A DNA stretch of 32,512 nucleotides, taken from positions 5,356 to 37,867 of the forward strand of contig VBAQ01000039.1 of the NCBI GenBank assembly GCA_005883765.1, in the 5' to 3' direction. The stretch's first letter is position 1. Every line of letters starts with the position of its first letter. This stretch comes from Bacteroidota bacterium (lineage in GTDB: Bacteria; Bacteroidota; Bacteroidia; Chitinophagales; Chitinophagaceae). Positions 15,118 to 22,818 of this stretch are shown here, piece by piece. The notes beneath the pieces were generated by a model that saw only the letters and a program-made list of their open reading frames with translations, was not told the DNA's origin and searched no databases. The position numbers and the translations under genes were made by a program.

Positions 15118-18100
15118 TCACCTTGCCGCTGCCGGATTCAATTTTCCCATCCAAACCGGTTTACCCTGGATACGTCTGACCAGGAACATGATGCCAACGA
15201 ATATGAAAAAGAAAGGACCAAGAAAGCCAAGCAATGCTATCCATTTTGTTCCATAAAACTGGCGCATAGGCCTCCTCAAACGTTGCGAAACCAGATACAT
15301 AGCTGGTACAACAAGTAGTGTCATAAAGAATGCGAATGCAAGACCAAAAATAATTGTCCAGGCTAGAGGTCCCCAGAATACGACGCTCGGGCCACCGAAA
15401 AATATCTTCGGGTTGAAATGCTGGAATAGTGAGACCCAGCTTATATTGAATCCAACCGCCAGGGGGAACAATCCAAGAATGGTAGCAAGCGCAGTCAACA
15501 TCACGGGAATGATACGGATCTTGCCTGCCCGTATCGCTGCTTCTCTCATTCTCACCCCTCTTTTTCGAAGTTCATCCGTGAAATCGATCAGCAGAATAGC
15601 ATTTTTTACAACAATACCCGCCAGCCCAACAATTCCTACCATTACCATGATCAATGGCATGGCCATGCCCGTCATCGCAAACCCCAAAAACACACCAATG
15701 ATGCTAAAGAAAATTTCTGTCAACACGATAAATGGTTTGCTCAAGGAGTCAAATTGCAATACGAGTATTCCAAAGATCATCCCCAGTGCGATGATCAATG
15801 CCGTGCCAAGAAATCCGAGAGATTCTGCCTGCTCCTCTTGCTGCCCCGTTTGCCGGATCGTAATATCATCGGGTTTGTCCTTGAACTCAGCGATCGCTTT
15901 TGAAATGTCGAGATTCACTTTGTTAGGATCAATATTGGGAGATGTAAGGTTTGAGTAAATAGTGATCAGCCGTTTAAGATTTTTTCTTTTTACTCCTCCG
16001 AGGGTATTGTTATAATCAAAGTTTACGACCGAGCTGATGGGAAGTTGTCGGTTAGCCCCGCTATTCATATCCTTAAATGAGATCTTCAGGTTTTGAAGAG
16101 CGATCAGGCTATTCCGCAGTTCTTCAGAATAACGTATTTGGATTTTATATTCATCCTCTCCTATTTTAAGTTTGCTTGCTTCTCGCCCAAACAGAGCTGT
16201 TCTTAATTCGGAACCGATTTGTGCCGTGCTTAGTCCTTCTCTTTGTGCTCGTTCCCGGTCGATCGTTACAGCTAACTCAGGTTTTGTTATATCCACATCG
16301 AACTTTAATTTTTCTACACCGGGGATATTTACACTGTCAAGATATCGTTTCAGCGAAGTTGCCGTTTTAATGATCTCATCAAACTCATCACCCACCACCT
16401 CAATGTTGACAGGAGGACCGGAGGCAGGGCCATTATTTGGCTGGGTAATACTTATTTCGGCACCTGGAATGTCTTTGATTTCCTGTCGCAATTTTTCCAG
16501 GTAAGGGGCAGTGCTTTGACTGTTGCGCTTTTCATATTCAACAAAAGAAATTTGTATCCGGCCCAAATTCGGTTGTGTGCCTCTTTCTCCTTGAAAAGGA
16601 TCTGTAGCTCCGATCGCCACATTTGAAATGATGGATTCAACAATGGGATTATTTTGTCCCATTACTTTGTATACCTTTTTTTCAAGGATATTCGTAATGC
16701 TATCAGTAGTTTCTGTTTTTGTGCCAACAGGCATTTTCAGATACACGAAGATCATATCGGGGTCACCGGAAGGGAAAAAATCCGTTTTTATTCTGCCCAA
16801 GAAAATGTTTGCCGCCAGGGCAATGCCGGAAAAAATAAATAATCCAAACACTGAAGCGATAAGCCACCCGGGTCTTTTTCCTCTCAAACCCCAGCGTAAT
16901 GCGGCCTCATAACGGTTCATTATAGCCGGTAATACCTTTTGCTGAAAACCACGCACCACATCACGCAATACGTAGCGATTAAGAACGATCAATGCAACAA
17001 GTAGTAAAATAGAATTAGCAAGACCGTGTTGACCCATTCCATGAAGAAGTAACCCAAAAATTAAAAACACCCAGAAATATTTCTTTTTGAAAATAGCCGA
17101 CTTGGGCTCCCGCTCTGGGTTATGCTCTGGTTTCATGAAGGAAACGGCAAATACGGGGTTGATCAAAAATGCTACGATCAACGATGCAGCAAGTGTAAGA
17201 ATCAAAACGGTCGGTAAATAGATCATGAATTTCCCAATGATCCCCGGCCAGAATAGAAGTGGAAAAAACGGCGCAAGTGTGGTTACTGTACCCGACAGCA
17301 CTGGAACAAAAACTTCACCAGCAGCTCTCTTAGCTGCCTGCTCTACGGGCATCTGACCATTTGCAAAGATCCGGTGAGTATTTTCAATAACCACGATTGC
17401 GTCATCAACAATAATTCCTAGGCCAAACAACAGAGCAAACAGTACAATAAAGTTCAACGTAACATGGGTTCCAACAATATAATCTGCCGTAGGCAAAAAC
17501 ATAAAAGCCACAAATATGCTGAGCGGTACGCTTAACGCTACAAAAAACGCATTGCTCACTCCCATAAAAAACATGAGTACCAGTAAAACCAATACAAAAC
17601 CAATGATGATGGTATTGATAAGATCATTGAAGGAAGTTCTCGTCTGCACGCTTTGATCACCGGTAATTACCACATTAAGATCTTTTGGTAATTCCGTTTT
17701 TTTCATCTCATCAACAATAGCAGTGATCTTGTCGGCCGTATTGATGAGATTCTCGCCCGAACGTTTTATGATCTGCAGGGTAACCACATTTTTATTTCCC
17801 AGTCTTGAATAGCTTTCCCTTTCTTTCGCGGTGTCTACTATCTGAGCAATGTCTCTCAGGTAAACAGAATTGCCGTAAATGCTCTTCACCACTAAGTCCT
17901 CCATATCATAAGCACTTCGAAACTGTCCCTTTACCTGTATGGTGGGCTGCGTTTCACCAATCTTGATATTGCCCGCACTGATATCGCGATTCTCGTTTGC
18001 AATAGAATTGGCAATATCATTGAAAGTTACTCCGGCTGCATCCATTCTGATCTTGTCTACATTAACCTGAATTTCTCTCTCAGGTGCACCCACAATATCA

Positions 18101-18663
18101 GCCTTGCTTACTTCAGGAAGCGCTTCAAACCTGTCCTGCATTTTTTTTGCATAATCCTTCAGCTTCATTCCGTCGTAATTGCCACTCACATTCACATACA
18201 TGATCGGAAAATCAGAAAAAGAAACTTCAATCACGTCCGGTTGCGTGGTAAGATCTGTGGGCAAATCGGTTTTTGCTTTGTCAACGGCATCTTTCACTTT
18301 TTGTTTGGCATCATCCACTTTCACATCTGTTTCAAATTCCACCAGGATACTGCTATAATCCTGTATGGACGTACTTTTGATATTGCGAATTTTGGCGCCT
18401 GTGATTGCTTTGATTTGTTTTTCAATGGGTCTTGTAACCAGATTTTCCATATCCTTTGGCGAAGTCCCCGCATATAATGTGCTCACATAAACCTGGGGCA
18501 ATACGATATCTGGATAAGATTCTTTGGGCAGAGTTGTGAATATTCTCAATCCCCATAACGTGATCACAATCGTAGCTACATACGTTACGGTCTTGTGATC
18601 AATTACCCAGCTTGTGGGCTTAAACTGGTGAAATTTTTCTTTTATTTTTTCGAGAGCACTCAT
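15118..18663 (-). CDS. RND-family efflux pump permease (HAE1/AcrB-like)
   Basis: 1181 residues, inner-membrane proton/drug antiporter of a tripartite pump. The N-terminal helix (VTYVATIVITLWGLRIFTTLP) leads into the periplasmic porter domain. TM4 carries GIIVDDAIVVIENTHR with the two proton-relay Asp (D420, D421), and TM10 has VVKNAILLIDF with the relay Lys (K1020), so the transport machinery looks complete. The repeat TGxxxT-like segments GTVTTLAPFFPLLFWPG and LTALATILGLFPLAVG are also present. About residues 520-565 hold two extra hydrophobic helices between the two halves, and a further helix sits near the C-terminus, so the protein exceeds AcrB (1049) in length. It is the last gene of the tetR-tolC-adaptor-pump unit, 101 bases after the adaptor. 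Its stop lies 20 bases from the convergent barrel gene. Confidence 0.95.
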   Translation of the reverse strand: MSALEKIKEKFHQFKPTSWVIDHKTVTYVATIVITLWGLRIFTTLPKESYPDIVLPQVYVSTLYAGTSPKDMENLVTRPIEKQIKAITGAKIRNIKSTSIQDYSSILVEFETDVKVDDAKQKVKDAVDKAKTDLPTDLTTQPDVIEVSFSDFPIMYVNVSGNYDGMKLKDYAKKMQDRFEALPEVSKADIVGAPEREIQVNVDKIRMDAAGVTFNDIANSIANENRDISAGNIKIGETQPTIQVKGQFRSAYDMEDLVVKSIYGNSVYLRDIAQIVDTAKERESYSRLGNKNVVTLQIIKRSGENLINTADKITAIVDEMKKTELPKDLNVVITGDQSVQTRTSFNDLINTIIIGFVLVLLVLMFFMGVSNAFFVALSVPLSIFVAFMFLPTADYIVGTHVTLNFIVLFALLFGLGIIVDDAIVVIENTHRIFANGQMPVEQAAKRAAGEVFVPVLSGTVTTLAPFFPLLFWPGIIGKFMIYLPTVLILTLAASLIVAFLINPVFAVSFMKPEHNPEREPKSAIFKKKYFWVFLIFGLLLHGMGQHGLANSILLLVALIVLNRYVLRDVVRGFQQKVLPAIMNRYEAALRWGLRGKRPGWLIASVFGLFIFSGIALAANIFLGRIKTDFFPSGDPDMIFVYLKMPVGTKTETTDSITNILEKKVYKVMGQNNPIVESIISNVAIGATDPFQGERGTQPNLGRIQISFVEYEKRNSQSTAPYLEKLRQEIKDIPGAEISITQPNNGPASGPPVNIEVVGDEFDEIIKTATSLKRYLDSVNIPGVEKLKFDVDITKPELAVTIDRERAQREGLSTAQIGSELRTALFGREASKLKIGEDEYKIQIRYSEELRNSLIALQNLKISFKDMNSGANRQLPISSVVNFDYNNTLGGVKRKNLKRLITIYSNLTSPNIDPNKVNLDISKAIAEFKDKPDDITIRQTGQQEEQAESLGFLGTALIIALGMIFGILVLQFDSLSKPFIVLTEIFFSIIGVFLGFAMTGMAMPLIMVMVGIVGLAGIVVKNAILLIDFTDELRKRGVRMREAAIRAGKIRIIPVMLTALATILGLFPLAVGFNISWVSLFQHFNPKIFFGGPSVVFWGPLAWTIIFGLAFAFFMTLLVVPAMYLVSQRLRRPMRQFYGTKWIALLGFLGPFFFIFVGIMFLVRRIQGKPVWMGKLNPAAAR

Positions 18664-18721
18664 GATGTTTAATGTTTATTATTCCCGCTTCGTGTTAGCC
18701 ATATGCGTCCATTATCATACG

Positions 18722-18753
18722 AGTCAAATGCGACATGTTCGACTCATTTGACT
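18722..18753. repeat. Inverted repeat in the adaptor-pump gap
   Basis: AGTCAAATG (18722-18730) and CATTTGACT (18745-18753) are perfect 9-bp arms around a 14-base spacer. They lie within the 101-base gap between the adaptor stop and the pump start. In the transcript this could form a hairpin that sets the relative amounts of adaptor and pump. No T-run follows on the minus strand, so termination is unlikely. Confidence 0.5.
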
Positions 18754-18764
18754 TATTTGATTTT

Positions 18765-19908
18765 TTAACCGGTTGTCACTGTCTGTCCCTCATACAAGCT
18801 CTGAAATCCTTCTGTTATCAACTGGTCTCCTACTTGTAGACCATTCTTCACTTCAATACTATTCCCATAAATTTCACCAACCTGTACTATTTTTTTCTTC
18901 GCTATTCGTTTTCCATTTTCGGTACCGATAACATAGACATATTTGCCATTTTCATCGGTTTGCAAAACGGTCAATGGAATAACCACAGCACGGGGATTCT
19001 CATAATCCTTTATACGTACTTGCGCTACCTGGTTGATATGTACGTTAGGGTTGTATGGAATTTTTGCCTCGGTGACCACAGAGCGACTGTTTAAGCCAAT
19101 TGTTTGATTCATTAAAGAGATCGAACTATTGAATTGAACATTAACATCCGGCAGCAAAATATTTACAGGTATTCCTTTTTTGATCTTACCGAGATAATTT
19201 TCCGGTACTTCCGTTACAACTTTTAGCGCCGATGAATTGACGATCATGATCTGTGGATTGGAACCTGCCATTCCTGTGAACGTTTCTCCCACTTTTAAAT
19301 TCAGCTGTTCTACATAACCACTCACGTCGGAACGTACATTGGTCATTTCCCATCCCGCGACGGTCGTGTTGATCTGGTCCTTTAGATTGTTCACAGAGTT
19401 CTCGGCATTTTTTAATTGCACTTCCGTACCAATTCCCTGTTCCCAAAGGTTTTTTTGCCTGCGATAAATGTCTTCTGCGTAAGCCAGCTGGGTTTTCACT
19501 TGTTCCAATTGCTTTAATTGCACGTCACTTAGCCAATAGCTGGCCTTTTTTTACAATATCACCGTTCTTTATATAAAGCGCTTTTACCTGTCCGGGTGTT
19601 CCACGCGGAGTGACGTAAGAAATATTGTCTGCGTCAACGTGGCCTTGCAGGTCAATGAAATGTTCAAAAGGTTGCTCAACAATGGGAGTTGCTGCGACTA
19701 ACTTGCCCTCATTCATACTGGCCGAAGTATCCACCTTTGCAATTTCCTCTTGTAGACTTTTGATCTGGGCATCGAGCTTGTCTCTATCCGATCTTAATTT
19801 TTCGAGTTTTGTTTTCTTATCCGTCAGCGTTCCTTTTTCATCTTTAGCCCCGTTGCCGCATGCATATAGTACGAGCGTCGCTGTAAAAACAATTAGAACA
19901 TTTTTCAT
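18765..19908 (-). pseudogene. RND periplasmic adaptor (membrane fusion protein), split by a frameshift
   Basis: Two open segments together make one HlyD/AcrA-type adaptor of about 380 residues. The 5' segment (19525-19908, 127 residues) has lipoprotein signal MKNVLIVFTATLVLYACGNG, a coiled coil (LTDKKTKLEKLRSDRDKLDAQIKSLQEEI) and half of the biotinyl-lipoyl domain, ending KKGQLLAK then TGA at 19525-19527. The 3' segment (from 19523 down to 18765) continues at once with VQLKQLEQVKTQLAYAEDIYRRQKNLWEQGIGTEVQLKNAE (hairpin), the second lipoyl half (MTNVRSDVSGYVEQLNLKVGE), beta-barrel and membrane-proximal domains. The frame change is +1, equal to a five-base deletion. As it stands, neither part would make a working adaptor. 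A sequencing error or a recent mutation is possible, since the rest of the reading frames is undamaged. Confidence 0.85.
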
Positions 19909-19939
19909 ATCATTATTTTTTATTGGTCATATTCGGTAA

Positions 19940-21346
19940 TTAAAGTTTTCCCAGTGAATACAAATAGCTGATCCTTGCTACCGTGGCATTAAACAGCGCA
20001 TTAAAATAATTTGACTGAGCCGTTTGATAGTCTGTATCTGCCTGCAGTACTTCAAAACTACTGCCCACACCCTGCTCAAATTTTACCTTGGTGGCATTAT
20101 ATACCCTTTCCGCCAACGAAAGATTGCGCTCCTGGATATCCAAATTCAATAAGGCACTCTTCAAACTTTCTTTGTTGACCGATTGCTCAAAGTCTATTGC
20201 TTGCTGTAGGTTTTCAATATTGTTACTGACCTTTTCTACGTTCAGTTGTGCTTCCTGCATCTTGTATTTTCGCTGAAAGCCGCTGAAAATCGGCACATTT
20301 ATATTTACACCGATGTACGAACTTCTTAGCCAGATCGTGCTTTTATTAGTAAAGAATTGTTGCCCCATTCCGTTCACTGTGTAATTGCCCGCAAGAGAGA
20401 CGGTAGGCAAACCACCCAATTTATTTCTCTTCACATCCAAACTTTGCAGTTTTTCAAGAACATTTAATGTTCTAATTTCTGCGCGATCTTCATATTTAAA
20501 TCCTTCGTCCAGCACACCTTCTTTGATGCTTTCATTGGTGAGCTCTTCTTTTAGCACGATGGTATCTCTCTGCGAAATGCCAATTGAAAATTTCATGGCG
20601 GCGTAGGAAAGAGTTACAGCGCTTTCGACAACATTTTTTGTTGTGACTAAATTGTTCAGCTGTACCTGTACTTTGTCCAGGTCCAATCTTTCGGCAAAAC
20701 CATTTTTAAACATGATGGAATCGTCATGATAAAGTTTTTCCAACCGGACCACACTCTCATTTAAGAATTGAAGTTGCTTTTGAGCGATCAGGATGGCGTA
20801 ATATCTTTTGTAGGCTGAGTCTTTGATTTTTTCTTTTGTTTGCTCAATGATCGCCTGGTTATAATCAAGCGCCGACTGGCGGGCCTGCAGACCTACGAAT
20901 ACATCGGGCTGAAACAAAAGTTGTGTAAGCGTAGCGCCCATGGTAAGATTCCACGGCTGCTGAAAGCTAAATTGAACCAGTTTGGCTGGTGGCGCCTGGG
21001 CGGAAGAAGGCAATAAATTTTCTCTTCTTAGAACTTCGTAAATGCTTTCGTCCGATTGAGGGAAAAGAATATTCGGTAATTGCAAATACCGGCTCGCGGA
21101 AATATTTCCGCTCACCTGTGGTAAGGCCTGGCCGAGTATCTCTTTATTCTTTGCCTCCTGTATGCGATAATCGAGGTGAGCATTTTTTAATTCGATCACA
21201 TTTTTATATGCCAGGTCAACTGCTTCCTTCACCGTCAGCTCATATCTCTTCGGTGTTCCCGCATCAGGTTTCTGGGCCACTAATTTGATTGATAACAACA
21301 ATAGTCCTGCTGTCCAAACTATTCCTTTATTGCTTAACTCCATCAT
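19940..21346 (-). CDS. TolC family outer-membrane efflux protein
   Basis: 468 residues with signal peptide NKGIVWTAGLLLLSIKLVAQ. It has two repeats of the OEP fold: the first starts YELTVKEAVDLAYKNVIELKNAHLDYRIQEAKNKEILGQALPQVSG, the second ends with VYNATKVKFEQGVGSSFEVLQADTDYQTAQSNYFNALFNATVARISYLYSLGKL, the usual 'A...yn.G......ll.a...l..A...y..a......a...l....G'. It forms the outer-membrane channel and periplasmic tunnel docked by the adaptor. Two adjacent Met codons (21344-21346, 21341-21343) are possible starts. The gene overlaps the tetR 3' end by up to 20 bases and is followed by the adaptor after 31 bases, so these genes form one transcript. Confidence 0.94.
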   Translation of the reverse strand: MMELSNKGIVWTAGLLLLSIKLVAQKPDAGTPKRYELTVKEAVDLAYKNVIELKNAHLDYRIQEAKNKEILGQALPQVSGNISASRYLQLPNILFPQSDESIYEVLRRENLLPSSAQAPPAKLVQFSFQQPWNLTMGATLTQLLFQPDVFVGLQARQSALDYNQAIIEQTKEKIKDSAYKRYYAILIAQKQLQFLNESVVRLEKLYHDDSIMFKNGFAERLDLDKVQVQLNNLVTTKNVVESAVTLSYAAMKFSIGISQRDTIVLKEELTNESIKEGVLDEGFKYEDRAEIRTLNVLEKLQSLDVKRNKLGGLPTVSLAGNYTVNGMGQQFFTNKSTIWLRSSYIGVNINVPIFSGFQRKYKMQEAQLNVEKVSNNIENLQQAIDFEQSVNKESLKSALLNLDIQERNLSLAERVYNATKVKFEQGVGSSFEVLQADTDYQTAQSNYFNALFNATVARISYLYSLGKL

Positions 21347-21956
21347 TGAGATTTTTTTGTTGTTGTTTATATTTTTGAATCAGCTTCTGACCTTTAATGG
21401 TTGCAAGTCCGTAAAGAAAATGTTCCAGGATCTGCTCCTGGATGCCTACAAAATGGGTCCGGTTGTTAGGGAAAACCTCGGTGTTAAAAGCCAACATCAT
21501 ACTTTCGATCCGAAACCTTGTAAGAATATCAATGTTGATCTCAGGTCTGTACAGTTCTTCCTGTATTCCCCTTTCCAGATTTTGTTTTATCACCTGGTAC
21601 ATAAAAACCTGCTTATGGTGCTGAATTTTTTTTGATACTGCCGGGTGATATTTTTCAAGTTCAAACACCATGGAAGGGTTCATGTTAGCAAACATTTCCT
21701 GCATCATGTCAAAAGCCAGTAGCACTTCATGTATAGCGTTTTCTGATCGCTGCCTGTCGGCAAGGCATTGCTTACGGTTACCTTCTAAAAAAACACTCAG
21801 CACAGCATCCACTAATTCTTCTTTGTCAGTATAAAACTGGTAAAGCGTTTTTTTGCTCATTCCCAGTTGGGCCGCAATGTCGTCCATGGAGACCGAGCGA
21901 ACACCATATCGCATAAACAATTCATGAGCCTTCTGAAGAATTCTTTCTTTTGCCAT
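21327..21956 (-). CDS. TetR/AcrR family transcriptional regulator of the efflux operon
   Basis: 209 residues from ATG 21954-21956 (MAKERILQKAHELFMRYG). The same frame runs 24 codons further upstream, but that stretch reads through the candidate promoter and operator and has no family similarity, so the downstream ATG is chosen. The DNA-binding domain is at about 4-50: ILQKAHELFMRYGVRSVSMDDIAAQLGMSKKTLYQFYTDKEELV, a standard TetR helix-turn-helix. The remaining helices form the ligand-binding and dimer part, which is variable by nature. The gene is first in the efflux operon and overlaps tolC, so it probably represses its own operon until a pump substrate binds. The operator candidate at 21997-22028 supports this. 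Confidence 0.93.
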   Translation of the reverse strand: MAKERILQKAHELFMRYGVRSVSMDDIAAQLGMSKKTLYQFYTDKEELVDAVLSVFLEGNRKQCLADRQRSENAIHEVLLAFDMMQEMFANMNPSMVFELEKYHPAVSKKIQHHKQVFMYQVIKQNLERGIQEELYRPEINIDILTRFRIESMMLAFNTEVFPNNRTHFVGIQEQILEHFLYGLATIKGQKLIQKYKQQQKNLNDGVKQ

Positions 21957-21989
21957 AATCACATTCCGAATATTGTCGGGACAGGGCCG

Positions 21990-22020
21990 CAAAACTATGG
22001 AAACTTTTTTCGTAACCAAA
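21990..22020 (-). promoter_or_regulatory. Promoter of the tetR-efflux operon (Bacteroidota type)
   Basis: On the minus strand TTTG (22017-22020) is the -33 element, followed by a 19-base spacer and TAGTTTTG (21990-21997), an exact match to TAnnTTTG. This is the expected spacing for the primary sigma factor of Bacteroidota. The predicted start is near 21983, giving a short leader of about 27 bases before the ATG at 21956. Confidence 0.7.
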
Positions 22021-22028
22021 GTTTCCAT
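21997..22028. promoter_or_regulatory. Candidate TetR operator, 11-bp-arm inverted repeat
   Basis: ATGGAAACTTT (21997-22007) and AAAGTTTCCAT (22018-22028) are perfect inverted copies separated by 10 bases. The repeat covers the -33 element, the spacer and the first base of the -7 element of the tetR promoter. A dimer bound here would block RNA polymerase, so autoregulation is likely. Confidence 0.65.
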
Positions 22029-22107
22029 CCGGTTTTTTTGCCATCCATAACAATTTTTTCATTTGAACGATTGTTAGTTGCTGTTTTTCTTGAAGCGGTC
22101 TTTAACC

Positions 22108-22115
22108 TACTTTTG
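22108..22115 (+). promoter_or_regulatory. Candidate -7 element upstream of the DUF502 gene
   Basis: TACTTTTG matches TAnnTTTG exactly, with only a T-run (TTTT, 22085-22088) at the -33 position. Transcription would begin at or next to the ATG at 22120, implying a leaderless or nearly leaderless mRNA. The match may be chance. Confidence 0.3.
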
Positions 22116-22119
22116 AACC

Positions 22120-22818
22120 ATGAATTCTTCACGAGCCAAAACGACTCTTCGACGCGAGCCATTTAGGTGGAAAAGTGTTTTTAAATACTTTTTACAGGGT
22201 CTGCTTGTCATGGCTCCTTTGGCCATCACCATTTATTCTATTTATTGGATCATTTCGACCGTTGATAGCTGGGTACCTATTTTTCGTAAGCCGATACGAG
22301 ATTTCGAGGGCCATACGATTGGCTACGAAGTAAAAAACTATGGGTTGGGATTCCTGGCCATCATTGTCACCGTAATAATCATCGGCTACCTGAGTTCATT
22401 TTTTATTCAATCCAGAATTTTTAGTCTTTTTGACCGGTGGCTGGAAAAAACTCCTGGTGTAAAATATATCTATTCGTCTGTCAGAGATTTTTTTGAAGCA
22501 TTTGCGGGCGAGAAGAGAAAATTTGATAAACCCGTGATGGCTAATGTGGATGACACGGACGTATGGAGAGTGGGTTTTGTTACACAAAAAGATATGAGTC
22601 ATTGGGGGCTCCGGGATTTTATTGCCGTATACGTACCCATGGCTTACTCAATAGCGGGAAATGTATATATTCTGCCGGCAAACCGCGTAAAGCCGATCAC
22701 CAGCATTACCAGTTCCGATGCGATGAAATTTGCGATAAGCGGTGGGGTAACCCACGTAGATGAAGATGCTTTTCCCGATAAAAAGGATCAATTAAAATCT
22801 ACAATTGATATTGCTTGA
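22120..22818 (+). CDS. DUF502 family membrane protein
   Basis: 232 residues. A basic N-terminus (RAKTTLRREPFRWKSVFKY) is followed by TM1 (about 27-48, FLQGLLVMAPLAITIYSIYWIIS) and TM2 (about 75-97, LGFLAIIVTVIIIGYLSSFF), then a conserved soluble part: LEKTPGVKYIYSSVRDFFEAF, FVTQKDMSHWGLRDFIAVYVPMAYSIAGNVYILP, and MKFAISGGVTHVD. The order 'P....IY...k....f.......f..V......G....GFvt' is the DUF502 pattern. The molecular function of this family is unknown. It sits at the inner membrane. Its stop (TGA 22816-22818) overlaps the TTG start of the next gene, so they are probably co-translated. It is divergent from tetR. Confidence 0.88.
   Translation: MNSSRAKTTLRREPFRWKSVFKYFLQGLLVMAPLAITIYSIYWIISTVDSWVPIFRKPIRDFEGHTIGYEVKNYGLGFLAIIVTVIIIGYLSSFFIQSRIFSLFDRWLEKTPGVKYIYSSVRDFFEAFAGEKRKFDKPVMANVDDTDVWRVGFVTQKDMSHWGLRDFIAVYVPMAYSIAGNVYILPANRVKPITSITSSDAMKFAISGGVTHVDEDAFPDKKDQLKSTIDIA

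Noticed and set aside
15413-15958. Plus-strand frame of 181 codons opposite the RND pump
   Set aside because: It is antisense to TM10 and the flanking conserved segments of the pump, and its sequence is a biased Ile/Ser/Asn-rich shadow.
19520-19531. Programmed +1 frameshift in the adaptor gene
   Set aside because: The TGA-C context is suggestive, but the preceding AAG is a poor +1 slip codon, no upstream stimulator is visible, and adding back five bases restores a normal LDD motif. A mutation is simpler.
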